Positions 27,103-36,618 are shown, counted from the stretch's first letter. The stretch is 50,208 nt of DNA from PRO6 sp035565775 (GCA_035565775.1 DATMRW010000016.1:1-50208); one strand, 5' to 3'. Program-made: numbers and translations. Notes: generated by a model from the letters alone, not told the origin.

Positions 27103-28968
27103 CTAGCGATACATCGCGTCGATCTGCTCGGCATATTTTCGCTCCACCAGCTTGCGCTTGAGCTTCATCGTCGGCGTCAGCTCCTCATCCTCAGCGCTGA
27201 GCTGCGTTCCGAGCAGGAAGAACGCCTTGATCTGTTCGACGCGGGCGAATTTGGCGTTCACCTTGTCGATCTCGCTCTGAATCAGCTCCACCACCTCGGG
27301 CGCGCGCGTCAGGCTGGCATAGTTGGAGAACGGCACGTCGCGGTCCTGCGCGAATTTTTCGACGTTCTCCTGATCGATCATGATGATCGCGCTGAGGTAA
27401 GCGCGGCGATCGCCGATCACGACCGCGTCCGTGACATATGGCGAGAATTTGAGCTCGTTCTCCCACTCGCTCGGCGTGATGTTCTTGCCGCCCGCGGTGA
27501 TGATGATGTCCTTCATCCGGTCGGTGATGCGGAAATAGCCCTCGCCGTCCGCCGCGCCGACGTCACCGGTGCGCAGCCACCCGTCGCTCGTGAACGTCTC
27601 GGCGGTCTGCTCGGGACGATTGAGATAGCCTATGAACAGGTTGGGCCCGCGCACCTGCAGCTCGCCGGTCGCCTCGTCGATCCTCACCTCGTTCACCGCG
27701 ATCGCCTTGCCGATGGTGCCGAGGCGCATCGCATTCGCCGGCATCGAGGTCGAGATTCCTGCCGTCTCGGTCTGCCCCCACACCTCCAGCATCGGCACGC
27801 CGAGAGCGAGGTACCAGCGGATCAGGTCCGGCGCGATCGGCGCCGCGCCGGTGATCAGGAAGCGCGCGCGGTGGATGCCGATAAAGCGCCGCACGTTGTT
27901 CAGCGCGGCGACGCCCGCGAGATGATATTTCAGCTTCAGCCACAACGGCACCGGCTTGCCGGCGATCACGCGGTCCACGACCTCATGGCCGACGGACAGC
28001 GCCCAGCGATAGGCCATCTGTTGCACGCTGCCGGCTTCCTTGATCGCGATCGTCACCGCCGAGTAGAATTTTTCCCAGGTGCGCGGCACACCGCCGAACA
28101 CCGTCGGCGCAATCTCGCGCACGTTCTCGGGCACGGTGTCGGGGTTTTCGACAAAGTTCATTTTTGCGCCGGCATAGAGCGAGGCATAAAGCCCTACGAC
28201 CCGCTCGGCGACGTGGCACAGCGGCAGAAAGCAGATGCGCTCGTCGTCCTCGCCCTGCGGCAGTTCGGCAGCGAGGCAGCGGATCGCCGCCATCAGCCCG
28301 GCATGGGACTGCATCGCGCCCTTCGGACGGCCGGTGGTACCGGATGTGTAGACCAGAATCGCAAGGTCCTCCGGCAAGCGGCTTTTCAGCCGCGCCTCGA
28401 ACAGCCCGGGATTGTTTGTGTCATGCTCCGCGCCGAGCGCGCGCAGGCGATCGAGCGTCGTCACCATCGGATCGGAGAAGGTCGCAAGGCCCTTGGTGTC
28501 GATCAACACGATGCGGCGGAGCAGCGGCAGCCTTTCGCGGGCAATCAGCGCCTTGTCGAGTTGCTCCTCATCCTCGACGATCAGAACTGTGGTGCCCGAA
28601 TCCTCGCAAAGGAACTGGACCTGATCGCTGGAATCGGTCGGATAGATGCCGTTCGACACCGCGCCGGCCGAGAGCGCCGCAAAGTCGCACCACACCCATT
28701 CGACCGATGTGTTGGACAGGATCGAGACGCATTCGCCGGGCTGCAGGCCCTCGGCGACGAGGCCCATCGCAATCTCGCGAACGATGGCGCCTACCTCGCG
28801 CCAGGTCCACGCGCGCCAGATGCCAAGGTCCTTCTGGCGCAGCAGCGCCTGGTCGCCGCGCGCCGCCACGCCATTCCAAAACATCTCGGTGAGGGTGTCG
28901 CCGCCAAGGCCGCTGCCGCGCGGCCGCATGACGCGCTCGTGATCCCACAGGTTGGGCATCGCCATCAT
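27103..28968 (-). CDS. AMP-dependent acyl-CoA ligase (set 1)
   Basis: A 621-residue adenylate-forming ligase of the long-chain acyl-CoA synthetase type that activates a carboxylate to its CoA thioester. The phosphate loop is YTSGTTGRPKGAM, the adenine-binding segment EVWGQTETAG, the hinge region WLRTGDVGAADGEGYFRITDRMKDIIITAGGKNITPSEWE, and the catalytic lysine part TPTMKLKRKLVERKY. The start ATG at 28968 lies eight bases after AGG; GTG 28977 is also possible. It begins 49 bases after the LivF-type ATPase, so import and activation of the substrate are probably linked. A second ligase with the same architecture lies at 39749-41698. Confidence 0.94.
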   Translation of the reverse strand: MMAMPNLWDHERVMRPRGSGLGGDTLTEMFWNGVAARGDQALLRQKDLGIWRAWTWREVGAIVREIAMGLVAEGLQPGECVSILSNTSVEWVWCDFAALSAGAVSNGIYPTDSSDQVQFLCEDSGTTVLIVEDEEQLDKALIARERLPLLRRIVLIDTKGLATFSDPMVTTLDRLRALGAEHDTNNPGLFEARLKSRLPEDLAILVYTSGTTGRPKGAMQSHAGLMAAIRCLAAELPQGEDDERICFLPLCHVAERVVGLYASLYAGAKMNFVENPDTVPENVREIAPTVFGGVPRTWEKFYSAVTIAIKEAGSVQQMAYRWALSVGHEVVDRVIAGKPVPLWLKLKYHLAGVAALNNVRRFIGIHRARFLITGAAPIAPDLIRWYLALGVPMLEVWGQTETAGISTSMPANAMRLGTIGKAIAVNEVRIDEATGELQVRGPNLFIGYLNRPEQTAETFTSDGWLRTGDVGAADGEGYFRITDRMKDIIITAGGKNITPSEWENELKFSPYVTDAVVIGDRRAYLSAIIMIDQENVEKFAQDRDVPFSNYASLTRAPEVVELIQSEIDKVNAKFARVEQIKAFFLLGTQLSAEDEELTPTMKLKRKLVERKYAEQIDAMYR

Positions 28969-29017
28969 CGCGAACACCTTTGCATTGCCAGCGGCCCTGC
29001 CATCGCCCGCGCCTCCC

Positions 29018-29827
29018 TCATCGCCACGTCTTCTTTTTCTTCCAGCGCCGCTCGCCGCGCGCCCCGGCTTCCTTCATGCCGAGATAGAACTCCTTGATGT
29101 CATCCTTCTCGCGCAGCCGCTCGCAGCTATCGTCCATCACGATGCGGCCGTTCTCCAGCACATAGCCGTGGTCGGCGGCGTTGAGCGCCATGTTGGCATT
29201 CTGCTCGACGAGGAGGATGGTGGTGCCGCGCTCGCGATTGATGCGCACCACGATCTCAAAGATATCCTTCGTGAGTTTCGGGCTGAGGCCGAGGCTCGGC
29301 TCGTCGAGCAGGATCAGCTGCGGCCCGGCGAGGATCGCGCGGGAGATCGCGAGCATCTGCTGCTGCCCGCCGGAGAGCAGGCCCGCGTCCTGTTTCGCCC
29401 GCTCGCGCAGGATCGGAAAATATCCGTAGACGGTCTCGAGATCGCGCACGACCGCATCCCGGTCCGAGCGCGTGAAGGCGCCCATCATCAGATTGTCATG
29501 CACCGAGAGCAGCGGAAACACCTCGCGCCCTTCCGGCACATGGCTGAGGCCGCGGCGGACGATCATCGCGGGGTCCTTTGCGGTGATGTCCTCGCCGCAG
29601 AACGTGATGCTGCCCTTGCGCGGCGCGATGATGCCGGAGATCGTCTTGAGGATCGTGGTCTTGCCCGCGCCGTTGGCGCCGAGCACGGTGACGATCTCGC
29701 CGCGGCGCACGGTGAGGCTGACGCCGCGGATGGCCTTCACCGGGCCGTAGGCGCTCTCGACATTGCTGAGCACCAGCACATCGCGATCACTGGCGCCATT
29801 GCCGCCGCCTGCTCCTGTCCTGCTCAT
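29018..29827 (-). CDS. livF: LIV-type ABC transporter ATPase LivF (set 1)
   Basis: A 269-residue ABC ATPase of the LivF subclass. Walker A is GANGAGKTT, the signature is LLSGGQQQML, and Walker B is LILLDEPSLGLSP. Start ATG overlaps the livG stop by four bases (ATGA), so translation is coupled. A long in-frame upstream extension overlapping livG is rejected. It works with the set 1 LivG, LivH and LivM in the inner membrane. Confidence 0.95.
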   Translation of the reverse strand: MSRTGAGGGNGASDRDVLVLSNVESAYGPVKAIRGVSLTVRRGEIVTVLGANGAGKTTILKTISGIIAPRKGSITFCGEDITAKDPAMIVRRGLSHVPEGREVFPLLSVHDNLMMGAFTRSDRDAVVRDLETVYGYFPILRERAKQDAGLLSGGQQQMLAISRAILAGPQLILLDEPSLGLSPKLTKDIFEIVVRINRERGTTILLVEQNANMALNAADHGYVLENGRIVMDDSCERLREKDDIKEFYLGMKEAGARGERRWKKKKTWR

Positions 29828-30648
29828 GCCGGCAACCTCTCGCCCGGCTGCCGCCGCAGCGAACTGACGTCGTCGATCGTGCCGAGGTAGGCCTCGATCA
29901 CCTCGGGACTGGCCTGCACGTCGGCCGGCGTGCCGATCGCCAGCATCTGCCCCTGGTTCATCGCCAGCACCCGGTCGGACACTTTGGATACCAGCCCCAT
30001 GTCGTGCTCGACCATGAGGATGGCGATGCCGAGATCGCGCCGGATATCCTCGATCCAGAACGCCATGTCGTCGGTCTCCTCGACATTGAGCCCCGACGAC
30101 GGCTCGTCGAGCAGCAACAGCTTCGGCTCGGTCGCGAGCGCCCGCGCCAGCTCCACGACCTTGCGGATGCCGTAGGGCAGGCCGCTGACCATGGCTTCGC
30201 GATAGTGCTGCAGCTCGAGCAGATCGATGATCTCCTCGACCTTGCGCCGCGTCTCCCGCTCGGCCTCGCGAACCGCGCGGGTGAACAGAAACTCGCTCCA
30301 CAGATTGGTGCGGCGGCGAATGTGGCGGCCGATCAGAAGGTTCTGCAAAACGGTTGCGTGCTCGAACAGCTCGATGTTTTGGAACGTCCGCGCGATGCCG
30401 AGCGACGCGACCTCGTGGGTCGGCACGCGGCTGAGAAGCTGCCCCTCGAAGCGGATCTCGCCGGCACTCGGCGTATAGAACCGGCTGATCAGGTTGAACA
30501 CCGTGGTCTTGCCGGCCCCGTTGGGGCCGATCAGCGTAAACACCTCGCCGCGCTTCACATCAAAGGAAACGCCATTGACCGCGCGCACGCCGCCAAAACT
30601 GATGCTGAGATCGGACACGCTCAGCAGGACATCGTGAGGGTTCGTCAT
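29824..30648 (-). CDS. livG: LIV-type ABC transporter ATPase LivG (set 1)
   Basis: A 274-residue ABC ATPase of the LivG subclass: Walker A GPNGAGKTT, the LivG-specific long insert with RTFQNIELFEHATVLQNLLIGRH, and Walker B LLLLDEPSSGLN. The signature is weakened: the usual LSxGxQ is SGLPYGIRKVVELARAL, a form common in LivG proteins. It overlaps livM by four bases upstream and livF by four bases downstream. Confidence 0.95.
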   Translation of the reverse strand: MTNPHDVLLSVSDLSISFGGVRAVNGVSFDVKRGEVFTLIGPNGAGKTTVFNLISRFYTPSAGEIRFEGQLLSRVPTHEVASLGIARTFQNIELFEHATVLQNLLIGRHIRRRTNLWSEFLFTRAVREAERETRRKVEEIIDLLELQHYREAMVSGLPYGIRKVVELARALATEPKLLLLDEPSSGLNVEETDDMAFWIEDIRRDLGIAILMVEHDMGLVSKVSDRVLAMNQGQMLAIGTPADVQASPEVIEAYLGTIDDVSSLRRQPGERLPA

Positions 30649-31721
30649 TTCAGCCGCTCCGACTTCTGGAACGCGCGTTGGCGCTTAAACATGCCGCGCC
30701 GGTAGAAGGGATAGATCTGCAGCCAGGTGCGGATCTTCAGCCAGCGGCCATACATGCCCATCGGCTCCAGCATCACGAAGGCGATCAGCACCACGCCATA
30801 GATGACGCTCTGCAAGCCGGTCGCCTGCCCTATGGCGGCAGGCAGATAATCCTTGCCGAGCGCGATGAGCTGCGGCATGCCGATCAAGAAGATCGCGCCG
30901 AGAAACGCGCCGTGGATCGAGCCGAGGCCGCCGATCACCACCATCAGCAAAAGATCGATCGACTGCACGATGCCGAACTGGTCCGGCGAGAGAAATTGCA
31001 GCTTGTGCGCATAGAGCGCGCCGCCGAGCCCGGCAAAGGCCGCCGAGATCGCGAACGACATCGTCTTGTAGCGGGCAAGGTTGATGCCCATGCTCTGCGC
31101 GGAGATTTCGGAGTCGCGGATGGCGACGAACGCGCGGCCGGTCGGCGAGCGCAACAGGTTCAGCACCAGCAGCGTCGAGGCGACGGTGCAGACAAGGCAA
31201 AGCCAGTAAAACCCTTCCGTCGTATCGATGCTCCAGCCGAACATCGACGGGTTCATCACGCTCTTGCCGGCATTACCGCCGGTGACGCTTTCCCAGCGCG
31301 CCAGCACCTCCTCGACGATGAAGCCGAAGGAGAGCGTCGCTATCGCCAGATACATGCCCTTGACGCGCAGCGCCGGCAGCCCGACCACCATGCCGACAGC
31401 CGCGGCGATCACCATCGCAAAGGCCATCGACACCGGAAACGGCCAGCCCTTGGCGATCAGCACCGCCTCGGTATAGGCGCCGACGCCGACGAAGGCGGCA
31501 TGGCCGATGGAGAACTGCCCGGTGTAGCCGGCCAGCAGCATCAGCCCGACGGCGATGATGCCGTAGATCAGGATGAAGCTGAGCTGCGCCAGCCAGTATT
31601 CCGAGATCAGCCACGGCGCGAGAACGAGCGCCACAAGCAAGACGCCATACCAGAACCGGTCACCGCCATGCCTGGCGAGATTGATGTCCTGATCGTAGCT
31701 GGTTTTGAAAACGAACCGCAT
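30645..31721 (-). CDS. livM: LIV-type ABC transporter permease LivM (set 1)
   Basis: A 358-residue polytopic permease of the LivM family with the usual LMLLAGYTGQFSIGHAAFVGVGAYTEA near the N terminus, GRAFVAIRDSEISAQSMGINLARYKTMSFAISAAFAGLGGALYAH in the middle, and GGLGSIHGAFLGAIFLIGMPQL. An unusual hydrophilic N-terminal stretch (about 25 residues) and a basic C-terminal tail extend the core. Three bases separate it from livH. Confidence 0.95.
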   Translation of the reverse strand: MRFVFKTSYDQDINLARHGGDRFWYGVLLVALVLAPWLISEYWLAQLSFILIYGIIAVGLMLLAGYTGQFSIGHAAFVGVGAYTEAVLIAKGWPFPVSMAFAMVIAAAVGMVVGLPALRVKGMYLAIATLSFGFIVEEVLARWESVTGGNAGKSVMNPSMFGWSIDTTEGFYWLCLVCTVASTLLVLNLLRSPTGRAFVAIRDSEISAQSMGINLARYKTMSFAISAAFAGLGGALYAHKLQFLSPDQFGIVQSIDLLLMVVIGGLGSIHGAFLGAIFLIGMPQLIALGKDYLPAAIGQATGLQSVIYGVVLIAFVMLEPMGMYGRWLKIRTWLQIYPFYRRGMFKRQRAFQKSERLK

Positions 31722-31724
31722 GGC

Positions 31725-32600
31725 TCACACTTTTTTGCCAGAGATGTCGCCGAACAAGCCGGTCGGCTTGACGGCCAGCATGAGCAGGACGACGACATAG
31801 GGCATCACGTCCTTGAACCCTTCGGGCAGGTAGAAACCGGATAGCGCCTCGACGAGGCCGATGATCAGCCCGCCGACGATCGCGCCCGGCAGGCTGCTGA
31901 AGCCGCCGACGATGGCGGCGGGAAAGGCCTTGAGCCCGATGAAACCCATATTGGCGTGCACGAAGGTGAGCGGCGCGAGCAGGATGCCGGCAATTGCCGC
32001 GACCGCCGCCGCAAGCGCCCAGACAAGCCCGTTCAGCTTCTGCACCGGAATGCCCATGTAATAGGCGGCGAGCTGGTTCTGCGACGACGCCTGCATCGCG
32101 ATGCCGATCTTGCTGAAGCGGAAAATGACGAACAGCACCGCGCAGAGGACACCGGTCGCAGCGATAATGACGAGCTGCTCGCCGGCCAGCACCACGCTGC
32201 CGAACTTGATCACCGCGTCCTTGTAAGGCACCGCGAGAGTATGCGTGTCGGTGCCGATGCCCGGCACCATCGTCACCGCGCCGCGGGCGATATAGCCGAG
32301 GCCGAAGGTCAGCATCACGATGGAAAAGGCCGGCTGCCCGAGCACCGGCCGGATGATCGCAAGCTCGATCAGCCAGCCGAACAACGCCATCACGATCACC
32401 GCGACGATCACGGCGAGAAAGAACGGCGCGTTGAAGATCGCGATGCAGGCAAAGCCACAGAACGCCCCGAGCATCATCAGCTCGCCCTGGGCGAAGTTGA
32501 CGGTTTCAGTGGCTTTGTAGATCAGCACAAAACCCAGCGCGATCAGCCCGTAGACGCAGCCCTGCGCAAGCCCCGCGACAATGATCTGGACGACCAGCAC
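31725..32600 (-). CDS. livH: LIV-type ABC transporter permease LivH (set 1)
   Basis: A 291-residue permease of the LivH family, recognisable from GLAQGCVYGLIALGFVLIYKATETVNFAQGELMMLGAF at the N terminus and MGFIGLKAFPAAIVGGFSSLPGAIVGGLIIGLVEAL near the C terminus. It is the first gene of the coupled H-M-G-F block. About 220 bases separate it from the thiolase upstream, so it may have its own promoter, but none stood out. Confidence 0.95.
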   Translation of the reverse strand: MLVVQIIVAGLAQGCVYGLIALGFVLIYKATETVNFAQGELMMLGAFCGFACIAIFNAPFFLAVIVAVIVMALFGWLIELAIIRPVLGQPAFSIVMLTFGLGYIARGAVTMVPGIGTDTHTLAVPYKDAVIKFGSVVLAGEQLVIIAATGVLCAVLFVIFRFSKIGIAMQASSQNQLAAYYMGIPVQKLNGLVWALAAAVAAIAGILLAPLTFVHANMGFIGLKAFPAAIVGGFSSLPGAIVGGLIIGLVEALSGFYLPEGFKDVMPYVVVLLMLAVKPTGLFGDISGKKV

Positions 32601-32819
32601 GCTCCCTCCTCACCTAGAACCTCTGCCTCGCCGCCCATTCGCCGGAATTCGCGCCCGGTCGCAGGCAAGCTGAGGCAACGCGACTTTTTGTCTTCTGCGT
32701 TTTGTATCTTCTTGTGGGTCTTCCGCAGGCGGCCATCATCTTGCCGATGATTTTGTCCCGCGCTTCGGTCGTCATTTTCCGGCCGCCGCGTGCGGCTGCC
32801 GGATGGTCGTAGCAGAAAC
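32601..32819. other. Spacer between the SCP-x-type thiolase and livH
   Basis: A small minus-strand frame, ATG 32775 to stop 32614, would encode 53 residues (MTTEARDKIIGKMMAACGRP...), basic and without a recognised fold. The reading is possible but weak. I see no terminator. Confidence 0.3.
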
Positions 32820-34022
32820 TCAGGCGCCCTCGTGCCCGACTATGGCAATCGAGCACACGTTCTGCGACGGCTGGCCGCCGAGATTGTGAATGAGGCCGAG
32901 CGACGGATCGGACAACTGCCGCCTGTCCGCGCGGCCCTGCAATTGCAGATAGGTCTCGTAGAGCATCCGGATGCCGCTCGCGCCGACCGGATGGCCAAAG
33001 CATTTCAGCCCGCCATCGATCTGGCAGGGCACGCCGCCATCGGCATCGAAGAAGCCATCCATCACATCGCGCACCGCCTGCCCCTCGTCGGAGAGGAACA
33101 GATCCTCCATGGTGACAAGCTCGGTGATCGAGAAACAGTCATGCACCTCGGTGAGGCTGATCTGCTCGCGCGGCCGCTCGATGCCCGCTTCCTGATAAGC
33201 GCGCTTCGCCGCAATCCGCGCGGTGTGAAAATAGCTGCCATCCCAATCGTTGGAATGCATCTCCCAGCCGTTCGACACTGCAACCTGCAGCGCCTTGAAG
33301 GTGACGAGATCCTTTTTGCCGAGGCCGCGCGCGATATCCGGCGTGGTGACGATCACGGCCGCCGCACCGTCCGACACGCCGCAGCAGTCGAACAGGCCGA
33401 GCGGCTCGGCCACGGTCGGCGCGTTGAGCACCTGCTCCACGGTGATCGCTTTCTGCAGGTGCGCCTTGGGATTACGCGCGCCGTTGGCGTGGCTCTTCAC
33501 CGAGACATGCGCGATAGCGCGCTTGAGGAGACCAGCATCGACGCGATGCTTGTGCTGATAGGCCGAGGCGAGCTGCGCAAAATTCGCCGGTGCCACCGCG
33601 TTCGGGTACCACTGCGGAATATAGGTGCCGACCGAGCCCATCGGCAGGCCGCCGTAGCCGGTGTCCTTCAGCTTCTCGACGCCAAGCGCGATGGCGATGT
33701 CGCAGGCACCAGCGGCCACCGCATAGACCGCGCCGCGGATGGCTTCCGAGCCGCCCGCGCAAAAATTCTCCACCCGCGTCACGCCGATATTCGGCAGACG
33801 CAGCGCAATGCTCATCGGCGTGCCGCCGCGCCCGACGCCGATATCGTCCATGTGGTTGGAGAACCAGGCCGCATCGAGCTGCTCGGGCGTGATGCCGGCG
33901 TCAGCCATCGCCTCGGTATAGGCCTCGACCATGAGGTCTTCGGGGCTGGCGTCCCAGCGTTCGCCGAACTTGCTGCACCCCATGCCGAGAATGGCGACCT
34001 TGTCCCTGATACCCTTTGCCAT
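32820..34022 (-). CDS. SCP-x-type thiolase / lipid-transfer thiolase
   Basis: A 400-residue thiolase of the SCP-x/Ltp branch, related to archaeal acetoacetyl-CoA thiolases and steroid-pathway Ltp proteins rather than to FadA. The N-terminal nucleophile C88 is in VENFCAGGSEAIRGAVYAV, EVHDCFS and GGLKCFGHPVGASG hold the remaining active-site residues, and the C terminus reads HNLGGQPSQNVCSIAIVG. Three bases separate it from the upstream HMG-CoA-synthase-like/DUF35 fusion, so the two very probably form one complex. It could carry out thiolysis, acetyl transfer or a retro-aldol step. Confidence 0.92.
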   Translation of the reverse strand: MAKGIRDKVAILGMGCSKFGERWDASPEDLMVEAYTEAMADAGITPEQLDAAWFSNHMDDIGVGRGGTPMSIALRLPNIGVTRVENFCAGGSEAIRGAVYAVAAGACDIAIALGVEKLKDTGYGGLPMGSVGTYIPQWYPNAVAPANFAQLASAYQHKHRVDAGLLKRAIAHVSVKSHANGARNPKAHLQKAITVEQVLNAPTVAEPLGLFDCCGVSDGAAAVIVTTPDIARGLGKKDLVTFKALQVAVSNGWEMHSNDWDGSYFHTARIAAKRAYQEAGIERPREQISLTEVHDCFSITELVTMEDLFLSDEGQAVRDVMDGFFDADGGVPCQIDGGLKCFGHPVGASGIRMLYETYLQLQGRADRRQLSDPSLGLIHNLGGQPSQNVCSIAIVGHEGA

Positions 34023-34025
34023 GAT

Positions 34026-35519
34026 TTACTCCGAAGCTGCGTCTGCATGCACGAGAGCGGCAGGCGAGGACGCCTTGCGTACCGGCGTCGCCTTCCAGAA
34101 GTAACGCGTGTAGCCGCGGCGCTCGTCGACATCCTTGATGCGGAACACCATCTCGACCTCGGTGCCGGAAGCGACCTCGCCGCGGTCGATATCGGTAAAT
34201 TCCATCAGGATGCGGCCGCCGCCTTCAAAATCGACCTGCCCATAGTAATTCGGCGGCGACATGTGGAAGGACAGATATTCCGCCGACCAGCTCAGTACAT
34301 GGGCCCGGCGGTCGGCAAGCTTGTAGGGCCGCTGGGTATCGAGCGCAGGCGTCGACTGGTCGTAGGACAGCCGTGACGGCGGAAAGTGGACCTTGCCCGT
34401 GACCTCGCAGCGCCCACCGACGAGGCCGAGAATGGCCCGGCGATGGCGATAGGCGGTGCTGAGCGCGGTCTTCTTGTCCTGTTCGCCGCGCGGCCCACGC
34501 TCCAGCCGAAGCTGGCCCTTGAACGACAGGAATTTTGTGTAGCTGTTCTCGGCGACGCCGCGCGCGATCCAGCCATCGACGCCGACCTGCGGCCGGAACG
34601 ACGCTATTCTCTCGGTCGTCTTCAGCACCACGGCCTGCGCGCCGCTGCCGAACTGCGCAAGAACGATGTGCTGCCCCGGCCCTGCGCGCTCGAGCACCTG
34701 CGCCAGCAGCAACAGGCCATGCGCTGTGCCGGTCTCGCCGATATTGTCCGCAAGCCCATCGACCACCGCCTCGGGGCGGATGCCGCAGATCTTCGCGAGC
34801 TGTCCCTCGATCTTGCGGAAGGTGGTGGGGAAGATGAAATGATCGACCTGCCCGGCTTCGATGCCGCTCGTCTTGAGCGCGTCCCGCACTACGCGCGGCA
34901 CGAGCTTGGTGATGCCCTCGTCGCGCACCCAGCGCTCTTCCCAGGCGTAGTCGATATCCTCGCCGCTCATGCGGAAGCGGTCGACGAAATCCACTGTGAG
35001 CACCGCGCTGCCGAGATATTCGGCAATCACATTGTCATTGCCGATCCGCAGCGCCGCTGCGCCATCGCCGAGATCGAGCTCCTGCGAGCTGGCGGCACGG
35101 GTGTGACGGTTGTCCGCCGCTAGCACCAGCGCATCGCCTTCGCCGGCCTTCACGCGCGCCATTGCATCGCTCAGGCAGGCCAGCGCCGCGCGCTGCGAGC
35201 CGGTAACGTCGCGGGCCTCGACATTTTCATCGAGCGTGAGAGCTTCGCAAATCACGCCGGCATTGAGCCGCTCGACGAAAGGCAGAGTGCTGGATGCAAG
35301 CATGACGCTGCGGATCGCATCCCGGCCTTCGCCCGGCCCGAGGCAATCACGCGCTGCCGCCACCGCCATGGTGATGCTGTCTTCATCCCAGTTCGCCATC
35401 GCGCGGGAGCCGCTGGCGCGGGCAAATTGCGGCGCGTACCAGGCATTGGCCTGCGCGATCGCCTGCCGGTTCAGTCGCAGCCGGGGAATGTAGCTGCCAT
35501 AGCCGACAATTCCGGTCAT
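34026..35519 (-). CDS. HMG-CoA-synthase-like protein fused to a DUF35 OB-fold domain
   Basis: A 497-residue fusion. Residues 1 to about 340 resemble the archaeal-type HMG-CoA synthase/thiolase fold (MTGIVGYGSYIPRLRLNRQAIAQANAW, SSTLPFVERLNAGVICEALTL, FPTTFRKIEGQLAK). Around residue 125, where synthases carry the nucleophilic cysteine, the sequence is DVTGSQRAALACLSDAM with no cysteine at the aligned site. The C-terminal part from about residue 365 is a DUF35-like OB fold (GGRCEVTGKVHFPPS, HVLSWSAEYLSFHMSPPNYYGQVDFEGGGRILMEFTD) whose zinc ribbon kept only one cysteine. The start has an AGGTGAGGA site. It is likely a non-catalytic or altered partner of the adjacent thiolase. Confidence 0.85.
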   Translation of the reverse strand: MTGIVGYGSYIPRLRLNRQAIAQANAWYAPQFARASGSRAMANWDEDSITMAVAAARDCLGPGEGRDAIRSVMLASSTLPFVERLNAGVICEALTLDENVEARDVTGSQRAALACLSDAMARVKAGEGDALVLAADNRHTRAASSQELDLGDGAAALRIGNDNVIAEYLGSAVLTVDFVDRFRMSGEDIDYAWEERWVRDEGITKLVPRVVRDALKTSGIEAGQVDHFIFPTTFRKIEGQLAKICGIRPEAVVDGLADNIGETGTAHGLLLLAQVLERAGPGQHIVLAQFGSGAQAVVLKTTERIASFRPQVGVDGWIARGVAENSYTKFLSFKGQLRLERGPRGEQDKKTALSTAYRHRRAILGLVGGRCEVTGKVHFPPSRLSYDQSTPALDTQRPYKLADRRAHVLSWSAEYLSFHMSPPNYYGQVDFEGGGRILMEFTDIDRGEVASGTEVEMVFRIKDVDERRGYTRYFWKATPVRKASSPAALVHADAASE

Positions 35520-35620
35520 TCCTCACCTCTCCCCGCGCATATTTTCGCGCGCCTGTCCCGGCGCGCTCTTGAAGGCAGGTTCGTGCGCAACGCACTCACT
35601 GTCAATCTCTGTTTCAACAT

Positions 35621-36562
35621 CTAGACCGCCCGAGCACCTGCGCCGAAATGGCGCTGCAAGAACCGCCCGATTGCCGCGATTGCCTGGGTCGCCTCCGGCA
35701 GTTCCTCGGGAAATTGCTGAAAGACGTGGATCATGCCGTCCCACACCTCCAGCGTGACATCGACACCGGCCTCCTGCGCCTTGGCAGCGAAATCGCGGCT
35801 GTCGTCGAGCACGGTTTCACGATCACCCACCTGCATCAGCAGCGGCGGCAGGCCATGCAGCGCCGCATGTAGCGGCGAGGCGAGCGGATCGCGCGGATCC
35901 GCGTCCGCGTCCGCGCCGAGATAGCCTTTAGCCATCATCAGCACCATCTGGCGCTGATGGATCGGATCGGCCTCCTTGCGCGTCTGATAGCTCTGCCGCT
36001 CCGCCGCAAGGTCCGTCCAGGCCGACAGCGTCACGATCGCGGCAGGTAGCGGGCGCTTCCTCTCGCGCAAGGCCAGCGCAAGGGACAGCGCCAGCCCGCC
36101 GCCGGCGGAGTCACCCGCAAGCGCGATGTCGCCGCCACCAAAGCCCTGCGCCAGCAGCCACTCATAGGCGGCGCACGCATCATCCAGCGCGGCAGGAAAG
36201 CGATGCTCGGGCGCAAGACGGTAGTCGATGCCCAGCACGCGGCTTCCGCTCGCGGCGGAAATCCGCGCCATCAGATCGCGGTGCGAGCGCACTGAGCCGA
36301 CCCGAAAGCCGCCGCCATGAAAATACATGACCACCTTGGCTGCATCGGCGTTCGGCGCCGCGATCCACGCCGCGGGAACGCCGCCCGCAGACGTCTCGAC
36401 AACCGACGCCGGCGCCGCATCCGACCACATCAGGGCGTCCCAGTCGGCCCGCATTTCCTGATCGGTCGTATGCCGCGTCCAGCTGCGATAGGTTTTCTGG
36501 ACGCGGGCGATAACGCGATCGATTGGGGAAAGGGTTTCGGTCTGGTCGGCGTCTGATGGCAC
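35621..36562 (-). CDS. Alpha/beta hydrolase, HSL-type esterase
   Basis: A 313-residue carboxylesterase of the hormone-sensitive-lipase family. The oxyanion-hole motif HGGGF follows VVMYF near residue 80, the nucleophile serine is in GDSAGGG, the catalytic aspartate is in the VGDRETVLDDS region and the histidine in WDGMIHVFQQ. It may hydrolyse an ester or lactone form of the pathway substrate. I chose GTG 36562, which gives normal family length; TTG nine bases upstream is an alternative, and the longer frame to 36793 overlaps the binding-protein gene and is rejected. It ends the second transporter operon. Confidence 0.9.
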   Translation of the reverse strand: MPSDADQTETLSPIDRVIARVQKTYRSWTRHTTDQEMRADWDALMWSDAAPASVVETSAGGVPAAWIAAPNADAAKVVMYFHGGGFRVGSVRSHRDLMARISAASGSRVLGIDYRLAPEHRFPAALDDACAAYEWLLAQGFGGGDIALAGDSAGGGLALSLALALRERKRPLPAAIVTLSAWTDLAAERQSYQTRKEADPIHQRQMVLMMAKGYLGADADADPRDPLASPLHAALHGLPPLLMQVGDRETVLDDSRDFAAKAQEAGVDVTLEVWDGMIHVFQQFPEELPEATQAIAAIGRFLQRHFGAGARAV

Positions 36563-36618
36563 GGTGAGCAATCTCGCATGTGGAGGCGGCCGGCCTTTCC
36601 GCCGACCGCGCCGACAGG

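Noticed and set aside
26989..29097. A 702-codon plus-strand open frame
   Set aside because: It is antisense to the acyl-CoA ligase, which has all family motifs. The frame is His/Arg/Asp-rich with no domain and is a by-product of high-GC third positions.
29828..30301. N-terminal extension of LivF (set 1) overlapping LivG
   Set aside because: The extension reads as a shadow of livG, and the ATGA overlap at 29824-29827 explains the true start.
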